NCBI RefSeq assembly: GCF_008329645.1
Contig: NZ_CP043474.1
Location: 3,534,001-3,598,000, forward strand
Source: Mycolicibacterium grossiae
GTDB lineage: Bacteria; Actinomycetota; Actinomycetes; Mycobacteriales; Mycobacteriaceae
Direction of reading: 5' to 3'
DNA length: 64,000 bases
The position numbers and the translations under genes are program-made. The notes beneath the pieces were generated by a model that did no database searches, had not been told where the DNA came from, and was given only the letters and a program-made list of their open reading frames with translations. Positions 8,244 to 16,478 of the stretch are shown piece after piece. Numbering within the stretch: position 1 is the stretch's first letter; every line of letters begins with the position of its first letter.

Positions 8244-9266
8244 CTAGGTGGCGCTGCGTTCGTCGGCGCCCATCGCGTCGAGCACCGCCACCCGGGTGTC
8301 GTGCGGCCCGGTGAGGGTCTGTTCGCTCGCTCCGGTGCGCAGCAGTGTCCGCAGCAGCTCCTGGTCGTACACCGCCGGAGTGGTGCCGTCGATGAACTTC
8401 TCGACGATCTCGACGAAGCGGTCGGGATCGTCGTGGAACGGGAAGTGCCCGGAACCGTCGAACACGTCGAGTCGCGACCCCGGCATCGCGGCATGCGCCA
8501 TGCGGGCGTGGCTGACCGGGATGACCGAGTCGTGCGACCCCCAGATCAGCTGCACGGGAACGGATTCGGTGAGGTAGCAGCGGTCGAGCATCGTCACCAC
8601 CTGACCGCGCCAGTCGACGACTGCGCGCAGCGTTCGGGCGAAGGCCGACGACGCGGTGGGTTCGGGCAGGTCGGCCAGGATGCGCAACATGTTCTCGACG
8701 TCACGTCCCGCGCGGGTCCGGCCGAGCAGCGGTCCGCCGACCCGGCCCAGGAGCTGCAGCGCGGGCAGCATCAGCGGCAGGCGGAGCAGCGCGAGTGCCT
8801 CGGTGCCCATCGGCAGCGAGGCGACGCGCAGGGCCACGTTGACGTCCTTGGTGACGCCGCCGGCGCCCACCAGGATCAGCCGGTCCACCAGTTGCGGGAA
8901 CTGGTAGGCGAACTGCATGGCCACGCCGCCGCCGAGTGAGTGGCCCACGACGGTGACGCGTTCGACGTCCAGCACGCTGAGCAGGTCCCGCATGCCGTTG
9001 GCGTACGCGGCGACGGAGTAGTCGGCGCGGGGCTTGTCGGACTTGCCGTGCCCCAACAGGTCGGGCGCGATGACCGTGAAGCGTTGGGCGAGCATCGTCT
9101 GCACGGTGCTCCACGTCGTGGAGTTGTCCCCGATGCCGTGGATCAGCAGGATCGCCGGACCGGAGCCCGCGATGCGATAGGCCCGGCGGTAGCCGTGGAT
9201 GGTGCGGTAGTGCAGCGACGGCGAGACGTCGCGGACGGTGCGGAGGTTCGGCGTGCGGTCCGTCAT
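8244..9266 (-). CDS. Alpha/beta hydrolase (Rv2715-like)
   Basis: 340 aa. Classical alpha/beta-hydrolase: oxyanion loop LLIHGIGDNSTTW, nucleophile elbow VVGHSLGGG (Ser110), acid Asp in WGSHDSVIP and His in GSGHFPFHDDP. It resembles meta-cleavage-product and esterase-type hydrolases; the substrate is not readable. The start ATG at 9266 has GAGGAG upstream. It lies downstream of the PAC2-family gene in the same direction, separated by 43 nt that form a strong hairpin, so the pair may be an attenuated operon. An acyl-ester substrate is possible but speculative. Confidence 0.85.
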   Translation of the reverse strand: MTDRTPNLRTVRDVSPSLHYRTIHGYRRAYRIAGSGPAILLIHGIGDNSTTWSTVQTMLAQRFTVIAPDLLGHGKSDKPRADYSVAAYANGMRDLLSVLDVERVTVVGHSLGGGVAMQFAYQFPQLVDRLILVGAGGVTKDVNVALRVASLPMGTEALALLRLPLMLPALQLLGRVGGPLLGRTRAGRDVENMLRILADLPEPTASSAFARTLRAVVDWRGQVVTMLDRCYLTESVPVQLIWGSHDSVIPVSHARMAHAAMPGSRLDVFDGSGHFPFHDDPDRFVEIVEKFIDGTTPAVYDQELLRTLLRTGASEQTLTGPHDTRVAVLDAMGADERSAT

Positions 9267-9278
9267 GGCCAACTCCTC

Positions 9279-9299
9279 ACCGGCCGGGTTCCGGCCGGT
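9279..9299 (-). terminator. Perfect 9-bp intercistronic hairpin
   Basis: Stem ACCGGCCGG / CCGGCCGGT with a 3-nt loop lies between the PAC2 gene stop (9310) and the hydrolase start (9266). The hydrolase Shine-Dalgarno GAGGAG follows the hairpin directly, so it could act as partial terminator, RNA processing site or translational control. Confidence 0.5.
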
Positions 9300-9309
9300 C
9301 CTCGGCCCG

Positions 9310-10296
9310 TCAGGGCGCTGTGGTGCCGTCGTCCCCCTCGTCGGGGTCGTCGCCGGCCTGCTGGGCGAGGAATCGCTCGAACTCCGCGCCCAGTTCTTCG
9401 CCGCTGGGCAGGTCCTCGTCCCGTGCCAGCAAAGACCGGTTCTCCTGAGCGGCGACGAACGCATCGTACTGTCGCTCCAACGCCGTCACCACTTGAGCGA
9501 CCTCGGCGCTCGTCTCCACCTGCTCGTCGATCTTCTGATGCACCTCGGCCGCGGCCTCGCCGAGTGCCGCCAGCGGCAGCTGCAGCGACGCCGATCGCGC
9601 GACCTCGGCGAGCAACGCCTCTGCAGCCGGCGGGTAATCGGTCTGGGCCAGATAGTGCGGCACGTGCACGGTGAAGCCCATGGCCTCGTGGCCGTGCTGG
9701 GCCATCCGGTACTCCAGCAGGTTGGACACGCTCGCCGGCACCTGCACCTCGCCGACCCACGGCGTGTGGCCGGCGATCAGCTCCTTGTCGTTGGCGTGGG
9801 CGGTCATCGACACCGGGCGGGTGTGCGGCACGGCCATCGGGATCGTACCCAGCCCGATCACCCGGCGCACGCCGAGGCGTTCGGCGAGCAGCCGCACCGC
9901 GGTGATGAACCGCTCCCACTGCAGGTCCGGTTCCAGGCCCGCCAGCAGCAGGAACGGCGTGCCGACGCTGTCGTGCAGCGCGTAGAGGTTGAGTTCCGGG
10001 TCGTCGTAGCCGGTGAAGTGATCGGTGTGAAAGGTCATGAGCGGTCTGCGGGACCGGTAGTCGAGCAGGTCGTCGATGGCGAACGACGCGACCAGTTCGG
10101 TGTCGAGGGTGTTCTTCAGGTGCGTCGCGGCGAGCTTGATCGCGTGTCCGGCGTCGGAGAAGCCTTCGAGCGCATGGACGAGGACCGGCCCGCGGCCGTC
10201 GTCGCTCGACAGCTGGGGCGCGGGGAACTCGAGTTCGTACATCCCGTCGCGATCGGGTTGGTACTGCTGTTCGGGGTTGTTCACGTTCTCCGTCAT
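9310..10296 (-). CDS. PAC2-family protein (Rv2714-like)
   Basis: 328 aa. The PAC2 (proteasome assembly chaperone 2) fold is widespread in actinobacteria; a crystal structure of the M. tuberculosis orthologue Rv2714 is known, but its function is not. Recognisable segments are LVHALEGFSDAGHAIKLAATHL, the core YDDPELNLYALHDSVGTPFLLLAGLEPDLQW, and GEVQVPASVSNLLEYRMAQHGHEAMGFTVHVPHYLAQ. The C-terminal about 90 residues are helical and acidic, ending in a disordered DDPDEGDDG tail. It is the likely first gene of a unit with the alpha/beta hydrolase. A direct proteasome role is not established. Confidence 0.85.
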   Translation of the reverse strand: MTENVNNPEQQYQPDRDGMYELEFPAPQLSSDDGRGPVLVHALEGFSDAGHAIKLAATHLKNTLDTELVASFAIDDLLDYRSRRPLMTFHTDHFTGYDDPELNLYALHDSVGTPFLLLAGLEPDLQWERFITAVRLLAERLGVRRVIGLGTIPMAVPHTRPVSMTAHANDKELIAGHTPWVGEVQVPASVSNLLEYRMAQHGHEAMGFTVHVPHYLAQTDYPPAAEALLAEVARSASLQLPLAALGEAAAEVHQKIDEQVETSAEVAQVVTALERQYDAFVAAQENRSLLARDEDLPSGEELGAEFERFLAQQAGDDPDEGDDGTTAP

Positions 10297-10459
10297 CCGC
10301 TCCGCCTCGTCTGCACGGTCCTAGCCGGCGCGGCCGACCATGATCAGTCTCGCGTACCGCGCCGTCGGTGACGCCGCAGCCCCACCTCGATGATGCGAAC
10401 GCGAGTACCCGGTCCGCGCATTCCGACGCCTCCGGCGACCTTCGGGCACTATCGGTGGG

Positions 10460-11224
10460 ATGCGGATCCGGCTGGTCGTCCTCGCGCTGACGGCGCTGGC
10501 GGCGTCGTGCGCCCATCCGGTGGCCGCGCCGCTCGTCGAGGGTGCGGCGGCCGTGGCCAGCGCAGAGCCCGTGTCGCCCGATTCGCGCGTCGGCGCGGTC
10601 TTCCTCGGCGGTCAAACGGTGCACACGTGCTCGGGCGCGGTGCTCGACTCCCCGGCGGGCGATCTGGTGATCACGGCCGCGCACTGCGTCGCCGGCGGCC
10701 TCGACGCGTACTTCGTCCCGGGTTACGACCAGGAGGACGACGACCAGGGCTTCTGGCACGTCGACGCGGTCTACCTGGACCCGCGCTGGTTGAAGGACCA
10801 GGACCAGCAGGCGGACGTCGTGGTCGCCCGCGTCAGCCGCGAGGGCGGCCCGACCGTCGAGGCCGCGTCCGGTGGCGGGTTCACCCCGGGGCCGGCGCCC
10901 GGTGCGGGTACCGCGGTGACGATCACCGGCTACGAACTGGGCTTCGGGGGCGGACCGGTCGGCTGTCAGGCGACGACGACCACGCCCGAACGGGGTTTCC
11001 CGGCGCTGCCGTGTGCGGGGATGTCCGACGGCACCAGCGGCAGCCCCTGGGTCGTGGGGTCGACGCTGGTCGGGCTCACCGGCGGCCTCGACGGCGGCGG
11101 ATGCGAGGACAGCGTGTCCTACTCACCGCCGTTCGACGGGGCACTCGACGCACTGGTGCGCCGCGCCGAGCAAGGCGGACCCGGCGACGATGCGCCGACG
11201 TCGCTGTTCGACGACGGCTGCTGA
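10460..11224 (+). CDS. Secreted trypsin-like serine protease
   Basis: 254 aa S1-family protease acting outside the membrane. An N-terminal signal sequence covers residues 1-20 (VVLALTALAASCAHP); Cys17 might be lipidated but the lipobox is weak. The catalytic triad is visible as His75 (ITAAHC), Asp119 (QQADVVVARV) and Ser193 (GTSGSPW, a variant of GDSGGP). Extra Cys residues (57/76, 169/185) probably form disulfides. The start ATG at 10460 is the only reasonable one. It is convergent with sthA. I recognise no tubercle bacillus gene at this position; it may be lineage-specific. Confidence 0.85.
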   Translation: MRIRLVVLALTALAASCAHPVAAPLVEGAAAVASAEPVSPDSRVGAVFLGGQTVHTCSGAVLDSPAGDLVITAAHCVAGGLDAYFVPGYDQEDDDQGFWHVDAVYLDPRWLKDQDQQADVVVARVSREGGPTVEAASGGGFTPGPAPGAGTAVTITGYELGFGGGPVGCQATTTTPERGFPALPCAGMSDGTSGSPWVVGSTLVGLTGGLDGGGCEDSVSYSPPFDGALDALVRRAEQGGPGDDAPTSLFDDGC

Positions 11225-11228
11225 CGCC

Positions 11229-12644
11229 TCAGCTGCGGAACTGGCTGAGCGCGCGCAGCTTGTTCATCACGTCCAGCGCGGCCACCTTGTACGCCTCGGA
11301 GAACGTCGGGTAGTTGAACACCGCGTCGACCAGGTACTCGACCGTGCCGCCGCAGCCCATCACGGCCTGGCCGATGTGCACCATCTCGGTGGCGTTGGAG
11401 CCGAAGATGTGCACGCCGAGCAACCGCAGGTCCTCGGTGGACACCAGCAGCTTCAGCATGCCGTAGGAGTCGCCGGCGATCTGGCCGCGCGCCAACTCGC
11501 GGTACCGCGACACGCCGACCTCGTAGGGGATGGCGTCCTTGGTCAGCTCCACCTCGGTGGCGCCGACGTAGGAGACCTCGGGGATCGAGTAGATGCCGAT
11601 CGGCTGCAGGTCCGTCATGGCGCGGCACGGCTCGCCGAACGCGTGGTAGGCCGCGAGCCGGCCCTGGTCCATCGACGTCGCGGCCAGGGCGGGGAAGCCG
11701 ATCACGTCGCCGACGGCGTAGATGTGGTCGACCTTGGTGCGGTAGTCGTCGTCGACGAAGATGCGTCCCCGGGCGTCGGCCTCCAACCCGGCCGCCTCGA
11801 GGTCGAGGTGGTCGGTCTGGCCCTGGCGGCCCGCCGAGTACATGACGGTCTCGGCGGGGATCTGCTTGCCGCTGGCGAGCGTGGTGACGGTGCCCGCGGA
11901 CCCGACGTCGACCGCGGTGACCTCCTCGCCGAAGCGGAACGTCACCGCCAGGTCGCGCAGGTGGAAGCGCAGCGACTCGATGATCTCGGGGTCGCAGAAG
12001 TCGAGCATCGAGTCGCGCTTCTCGACGACGGTCACCTTGGTGCCCAGCGCGGCGAACATCGAGGCGTACTCGATGCCGATCACCCCGGCGCCCACGACGA
12101 CCATCGACGTCGGGATGGTCTTCAGGTCGAGGATGCCGTCGGAGTCCAGGACGCGGTCCTCGTCGAACTCGACGCCGGCCGGTCGGGCGGGTTTCGTTCC
12201 GGTGGCGATGACGATGTTGCGTCCCGACACGGTGATGCGCTCGGCGCGCGAGGGGTCCTCCACTTCCAGTGTGTGTTCGTCGAGGAACCGGCCGTGGCCG
12301 ACGTAGAGTTCGACGCGGTTGCGCATGAGCTGGTTGCGCACCACGTCGATCTCCTTGCCGATGACGTGCTGCGTGCGGGCCAGCAGGTCGGCGGGGGTGA
12401 TCTTCTCCTTGACGCGGTAGCTGGCGCCGTAGAGTTCGCGCTGGCTCATGCCGGTGAGGTAGACGACGGCCTCGCGCAGCGTCTTGCTGGGGATCGTCCC
12501 GGTGTTGACGCAGACGCCGCCGAGCATGCGGCCGCGCTCGATGACCGCGACCGACTTGCCCAGCTTCGCGGCGGCGATGGCGGCCTTCTGCCCGCCCGGC
12601 CCGGAGCCGATGACGACGAGGTCGTATTCGCGAGTGACGCTCAT
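11229..12644 (-). CDS. sthA: Soluble pyridine nucleotide transhydrogenase (Si-specific NAD(P)+ transhydrogenase)
   Basis: 471 aa flavoprotein of the disulfide-reductase fold that moves hydride between NADPH and NAD+. An FAD-binding GxGxxG is at the N-terminus (VVIGSGPGGQKAA). The pseudo-redox site GGVCVNTGTIPSKTL has a single Cys, as in SthA/UdhA, rather than the CxxxxC of lipoamide dehydrogenase. The NAD(P)-binding motif VVGAGVIGIEYASMFAALG and YAVGDVIGFPALA follow. The ATG at 12644 matches family N-termini; in-frame extension beyond it would overlap the DUF4192 gene antisense and is rejected. It corresponds to Rv2713. Confidence 0.95.
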   Translation of the reverse strand: MSVTREYDLVVIGSGPGGQKAAIAAAKLGKSVAVIERGRMLGGVCVNTGTIPSKTLREAVVYLTGMSQRELYGASYRVKEKITPADLLARTQHVIGKEIDVVRNQLMRNRVELYVGHGRFLDEHTLEVEDPSRAERITVSGRNIVIATGTKPARPAGVEFDEDRVLDSDGILDLKTIPTSMVVVGAGVIGIEYASMFAALGTKVTVVEKRDSMLDFCDPEIIESLRFHLRDLAVTFRFGEEVTAVDVGSAGTVTTLASGKQIPAETVMYSAGRQGQTDHLDLEAAGLEADARGRIFVDDDYRTKVDHIYAVGDVIGFPALAATSMDQGRLAAYHAFGEPCRAMTDLQPIGIYSIPEVSYVGATEVELTKDAIPYEVGVSRYRELARGQIAGDSYGMLKLLVSTEDLRLLGVHIFGSNATEMVHIGQAVMGCGGTVEYLVDAVFNYPTFSEAYKVAALDVMNKLRALSQFRS

Positions 12645-12803
12645 GGCTGTAGTCCTACGCCCGTCGAGGTGTCGGCGTATGCCGGGCGGGTCAACACCAC
12701 GTGAACATCGGTCCATCCCCAGACGCGACTTCGTCCACAGGCAAGCCCCGTCCGGGCCGCCGGGAGGTCCGTCGGGTCGGCGTCCGCGCGCACGCTCGTG
12801 GCC

Positions 12804-13853
12804 ATGACGACTCCACCTGATGCCGGCTTCCGCTTCGACCGTCCCGCAGCGCTGATCGCGGCGCTTCCCGCCCTGCTCGGGTTCGTGCCCGAGGACTCCC
12901 TCGTCCTCGCCGTCCTCGAGGACGACGAGCTGAGCTGCGTCATGCGCCTCGACCTGTCCGAGGACATCCTCGGCATGTGCGAGCGGGTCGCCACGGCCGT
13001 CGTCGACGGCCCCGGGGACAGCGCGGTCGCCGTCATCGTCGACGAGGACGGCGCGGCGTGCCGGATGTGCTGCGACGGACACCAGGTGCTCGCCGACGCG
13101 CTCGGGGATGCACTGGCTCGCACCGGTGTTCGGCTGCGCGACGTGCACGTCGTCGACCGCGTCGACGCCGGCGGCCGGTGGCACTGCGCCGACGGCTGCG
13201 GGCTGGGCGGCGAGATCGACGACCCGCACGCCTCGCCGGTCGCCGCGGCGGCCGTGCTCGACGGCCGGCGGCTCTACACCCGCCGGTCGGAGCTGCAGGA
13301 CGTCGTCGCTCCCACCGACCCGGTGCAGGCGGCCGGGTTGCGCGCCGCGCTCCTCGCCCACGCGGCGTCCCACGACGAGGAGGATCCCGCCGATCAGGTG
13401 CGGCACGCCGTCGCCATGGCCGTGGCGACCGCGCGGGGGGAGTGCCCGGACGTCGACGACGTCGTCCGGCTGGCCTGCGCTCTGGCCGTCCCGTGCGTGC
13501 GGGACACGCTGTACGCGCTCGCGGTGAGCAGCATCGCCGACGAGGCGGAGGCCCTGTGGCTCGGGCTCGCGCGGACCGTGCCGTTCCCGTGGCGCGCGGA
13601 CGCGCTCGTGTTGCTGGGGTTCTCCACCTATGTCCGAGGGGACGGTCCGCTGACGGGCATCGCGGTCGGCGCGGCGCTCGACGGCGCTCCCGAACACCGG
13701 ATGGCGAGCATGCTCGACGAGGCGTTGCAACGGGGCGTGCGCCCCGAGCAGATTCGGGAGCTGGGGCTCAGTGGGTACCGGGTGGCGCAGCGGCTGGGCG
13801 TCGACCTGCCGCCGCGTCCGACGTTCGGCGGCGCTAGACCTTCTCGACCTTGA
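12804..13853 (+). CDS. DUF4192 protein (Rv2712c-like)
   Basis: 349 aa protein of the actinobacterial DUF4192 family, function unknown. The typical start FRFDRPAALIAALPALLGFVPEDSLVLAVL is visible, then alternating beta/alpha segments with VAVIVDEDGA and VHVVDRVDAGGRWHCADGCG, and a helical C-terminal half (ARGECPDVDDVVRLACALAVPCVRDTLYALAVS). No catalytic motif is evident. The start may be the ATG at 12804 or a GTG 6 nt earlier. It is divergent from sthA, and its end overlaps the end of ideR by 20 bp in tail-to-tail arrangement. Confidence 0.8.
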   Translation: MTTPPDAGFRFDRPAALIAALPALLGFVPEDSLVLAVLEDDELSCVMRLDLSEDILGMCERVATAVVDGPGDSAVAVIVDEDGAACRMCCDGHQVLADALGDALARTGVRLRDVHVVDRVDAGGRWHCADGCGLGGEIDDPHASPVAAAAVLDGRRLYTRRSELQDVVAPTDPVQAAGLRAALLAHAASHDEEDPADQVRHAVAMAVATARGECPDVDDVVRLACALAVPCVRDTLYALAVSSIADEAEALWLGLARTVPFPWRADALVLLGFSTYVRGDGPLTGIAVGAALDGAPEHRMASMLDEALQRGVRPEQIRELGLSGYRVAQRLGVDLPPRPTFGGARPSRP

Positions 13854-14523
13854 CGGCGTGGGCCATGTCGTGGGGCAGCTCGACCTGTTCGTGCCCGGGG
13901 ATGACGATCATGACGCTGCCGTGGTCGCTGACCTGGACGGTGACGCGGGCGTTGGGCACCACGCCGGCGTCCTTCAGACGGGCGATCAGCTCGATGTCGC
14001 CCTGCACGTGCTCGGTGAGCTGGCGGACCCGCACCGCGATGGGGAAGCCGGTCGGCAGCTCGGTGAGGCGGACCAGGGTGACGTCGTCGGCATCGGTGTA
14101 CGCCACGCCCAGTTCGGACAGGCCGGGGATCGGGTTGCCGAACGGCGACGTCGTGGGGTTGTCGAGCACGGCCACCAGGCGCCGCTCGACGTCCTCGCTC
14201 ATGACGTGCTCCCAGCGGCAGGCCTCGGCGTGCACCTCCTCCCACGGCAGGCCGATGACGTCGACCAGCAGGCGCTCGGCGAGCCGGTGCTTGCGCATGA
14301 CGGACACCGCCAGGGCGCGGCCCTTGGGCGTGAGTTCGAGGTGACGGTCACCGGCGACGTGCAACAACCCGTCGCGCTCCATGCGGGACACGGTCTGGCT
14401 GACGGTGGGGCCGCTCTGCTCGAGGCGTTCGGCGATGCGGGCGCGCAGGGGCACCACGCCCTCTTCCTCGAGGTCGTAGATGGTCCGCAGGTACATCTCG
14501 GTGGTGTCGATGAGATCGTTCAT
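13834..14523 (-). CDS. ideR: IdeR, iron-dependent repressor
   Basis: 229 aa DtxR-family Fe(II) sensor controlling siderophore synthesis and iron storage. It has an N-terminal winged helix (residues 1-73, including SGPTVSQTVSRMERDGLL), a dimerisation/metal domain and a C-terminal SH3-like domain. Both metal sites are complete: primary Met10, Cys102, Glu105, His106 and ancillary His79, Glu83, His98. ATG at 14523 with GGAGGG upstream. sigB lies upstream in the same direction but a hairpin and a separate -10 intervene. Same place as Rv2711. Confidence 0.98.
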   Translation of the reverse strand: MNDLIDTTEMYLRTIYDLEEEGVVPLRARIAERLEQSGPTVSQTVSRMERDGLLHVAGDRHLELTPKGRALAVSVMRKHRLAERLLVDVIGLPWEEVHAEACRWEHVMSEDVERRLVAVLDNPTTSPFGNPIPGLSELGVAYTDADDVTLVRLTELPTGFPIAVRVRQLTEHVQGDIELIARLKDAGVVPNARVTVQVSDHGSVMIVIPGHEQVELPHDMAHAVKVEKV

Positions 14524-14546
14524 GGTGCCGCCCTCCGTCGGCAGCG

Positions 14547-14552
14547 AGTCTA
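14547..14552 (-). promoter_or_regulatory. -10 hexamer for ideR
   Basis: TAGACT on the minus strand lies 23 nt upstream of the ideR ATG with the GGAGGG Shine-Dalgarno in between, giving a short leader. It lies downstream of the sigB hairpin, so ideR probably has its own promoter. Confidence 0.45.
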
Positions 14553-14598
14553 CCGGGCAAGGCCGCCGAACTGGGTTCCATCGTCCTCGCGTCACAGT

Positions 14599-14633
14599 GT
14601 GCTGCCCGCCGCGACGAACGCGACGGGCAGCAC
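14599..14633 (-). terminator. Hairpin after sigB
   Basis: A 10-bp perfect inverted repeat, GTGCTGCCCG with CGGGCAGCAC, around a 15-nt loop lies 23 nt past the sigB stop (reading leftwards) and before the ideR promoter. There is no U-tract; probable factor-assisted or I-shaped mycobacterial terminator. Confidence 0.55.
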
Positions 14634-14655
14634 GGGATGTCACGACGTTGCGTCG

Positions 14656-15615
14656 TCAGCTGGCGTAGGAGCGCAGCCGCTCGGCGCGGTCACCGTGGCG
14701 CAGCTTCGCCATGACCTCGCGCTCGATCTGGCGGACCCGCTCCCGCGACAACCCGAACAGCTTGCCGATCTGGTCGAGCGTGCGGGGCTGACCGTCGTCG
14801 AGGCCGAACCGCAGCCGGATGACCTGCTGCTCGCGCTCGTCGAGCGTGGCCAGCACGTGCCGGATGTCGGTGTGCAGCAGCTCGGAGATCACGGCGTTCT
14901 CCGCCGACATCGCCTCGGCGTCCTCGATGAAGTCGCCGAGCGGCGCCTCCTCGTCGGTGCCCACCGGCATGTCCAGGCTCACCGGATCCCGGCTGTGCTC
15001 GAGCAGATCGGTGATCTTCTCCACCGGAATGCCCGACTCCTCGGCCAGCTCGTCGTCGGTGGCCTCGCGTCCCAGGTTCTGATGCATCTCGCGCTTGATG
15101 CGCGCCAGCTTGTTGACCTGCTCGACGAGGTGGACGGGCAGCCGGATGGTGCGGCTCTGGTCGGCCATGCCGCGGGTGATGGCCTGCCGGATCCACCAGG
15201 TGGCGTAGGTCGAGAACTTGAATCCCTTGGTGTAGTCGAACTTCTCCATCGCGCGGATGAGACCCAGGTTGCCCTCCTGGATCAGGTCCAGCAGCGGCAT
15301 GCCACGCCCGGTGTAGCGCTTGGCGAGCGACACCACCAGGCGGAGGTTCGCCTCGAGCAGGTGACGGCGGGCGGCCTCGCCGTCGCGCACCACCGCGGCC
15401 AACTCGCGCTTGCGGGTGTCGCCGAGGCGCTTCTTGGTGGCGAGCACGTGCCGGGCGTAGAGCCCCGCCTCGATGCGCTTGGCGAGCTCGACCTCGTCGG
15501 CGGCCGTCAGGAGGGCGGTCTTGCCGATGCCGTTCAGATACACGCGCACCAGGTCGGCGGCTGGGCTCTGAGCGTCCAGATCGGAATCGAATCGGCTTGC
15601 GGTGGCATGTGCCAT
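14656..15615 (-). CDS. sigB: RNA polymerase sigma factor SigB
   Basis: 319 aa group-2 sigma-70 factor. Region 1.2 (DLVRVYLNGIGKTALLTAADEVELAKRIEAG), region 2 (LLEANLRLVVSLAKRYTGRGM, then FSTYATWWIRQAITRGMADQ), region 3 and the region 4 HTH (TLDQIGKLFGLSRERVRQIEREVMAKLRH) are all present. The long acidic N-terminus of SigA is lacking. It directs stress and housekeeping-like transcription. GGAGG before the ATG is clear. An ECF-type promoter is visible upstream. It corresponds to Rv2710. Confidence 0.97.
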   Translation of the reverse strand: MAHATASRFDSDLDAQSPAADLVRVYLNGIGKTALLTAADEVELAKRIEAGLYARHVLATKKRLGDTRKRELAAVVRDGEAARRHLLEANLRLVVSLAKRYTGRGMPLLDLIQEGNLGLIRAMEKFDYTKGFKFSTYATWWIRQAITRGMADQSRTIRLPVHLVEQVNKLARIKREMHQNLGREATDDELAEESGIPVEKITDLLEHSRDPVSLDMPVGTDEEAPLGDFIEDAEAMSAENAVISELLHTDIRHVLATLDEREQQVIRLRFGLDDGQPRTLDQIGKLFGLSRERVRQIEREVMAKLRHGDRAERLRSYAS

Positions 15616-15651
15616 TTAGGCCTCCTGCTCGGTGGAACTGTCATGAGCTAC

Positions 15652-15678
15652 AACGTCGGGACAGTCCGATGAGTTCCC
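15652..15678 (-). promoter_or_regulatory. ECF-type sigB promoter (GGGAAC / CGTT)
   Basis: On the minus strand GGGAAC (15673-15678) and CGTT (15652-15655) are separated by 17 nt. This is the SigE/SigH/SigL-type promoter signature, known to control sigB in M. tuberculosis. Confidence 0.75.
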
Positions 15679-15761
15679 GCTGTCAGCCGCTTACACACGT
15701 TCTGAGCTGCAGTTTTTCGCCGAAGACCTGAGAAGTTCCTTAGAAGTGAGCGCACCGGGGC

Positions 15762-16163
15762 TCAGCGGGGAACGTCGCCCGGAGGTTCGGCCGGATCCGG
15801 CCCCGGCGTCGCGCGGGGACGGGCCTGTAGCGCCGGCCGCTCGGCGGTGGGGAACAACGGGATCCTGCGCGCCGACTCGTAGCGGCGGGGCTCCTCGGCG
15901 CGACGCGGCGGGCGGTCGTTGGCGATGAGGACCGCGATCCACGGGAGCGGGATCGAGGCCACCAGGATCGCCAACGACACCAACCCGTTGTGCCAGATGC
16001 CGTAGGCCCCTGCCGCCAGGATGAGCGCGGGGATGCGAAAGGACATGATGCGCAAGTACTTGCGCACGCGAGCGCGGTGCTGCTCTTCGTACGGCACCGC
16101 TGCGCGAGTGATGAGAACTGGCCGACCATCGTCGTCGAAACCCAGCTCCTGGCCGTGTTTCAT
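15762..16163 (-). CDS. DUF3099 small membrane protein (Rv2709-like)
   Basis: 133 aa. The N-terminal DUF3099 segment reads GRPVLITRAAVPYEEQHRARVRKYLRIMSFRIPAL. Two transmembrane helices follow (about residues 40-55, IPALILAAGAYGIW, and 60-80, VSLAILVASIPLPWIAVLIAN), then a basic, Pro-rich cytoplasmic tail. The ATG at 16163 follows AGGAG; an in-frame ATG at 16175 is an alternative. It lies upstream of sigB in the same direction but sigB has its own promoter. Function unknown. Confidence 0.75.
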   Translation of the reverse strand: MKHGQELGFDDDGRPVLITRAAVPYEEQHRARVRKYLRIMSFRIPALILAAGAYGIWHNGLVSLAILVASIPLPWIAVLIANDRPPRRAEEPRRYESARRIPLFPTAERPALQARPRATPGPDPAEPPGDVPR

Positions 16164-16232
16164 GTCTCCTACCATTCCACAATCCGACCGCCTGAAACGG
16201 TCGCGTTCATTACCGATGTCTTGCGGGGCACA

Positions 16233-16478
16233 ATGGACCTCATGCAGACCGACACGATCGAACGCACCGACACCGACGAACGCGTCGACGACGGCACGGA
16301 CGACGACCGGCCCAAGGTCTTCCACTACGTCAAGAAGGACAAGATCGCCGAGAGCGCGGTCATGGGCACCCACGTCGTCGCGCTGTGCGGCGAGGTCTTC
16401 CCCGTGACGCGCTCGGCGAAGCCGGGCTCGCCGGTGTGTCCGGACTGCAAGCGGATCTACGACCAGCTCAAGAAGTAG
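16233..16478 (+). CDS. DUF3039 small zinc-ribbon-like protein (Rv2708c-like)
   Basis: 81 aa. Acidic N-terminus, then FHYVKKDKIAESAVMGTHVVALCGEVFPVTRSAKPGSPVCPDCKRIYDQL, with Cys in LCGE and a CPDC pair suggesting metal binding. It is a conserved actinobacterial family (DUF3039) without assigned role. The ATG at 16233 follows GCGGGG; the ATG at 16242 is an alternative. The end overlaps the convergent YihY-like gene by 11 bp. Confidence 0.75.
   Translation: MDLMQTDTIERTDTDERVDDGTDDDRPKVFHYVKKDKIAESAVMGTHVVALCGEVFPVTRSAKPGSPVCPDCKRIYDQLKK

Noticed and set aside
12645..13730. N-terminal extension of SthA
   Set aside because: Antisense of the DUF4192 gene; the transhydrogenase begins at its FAD motif from 12644.
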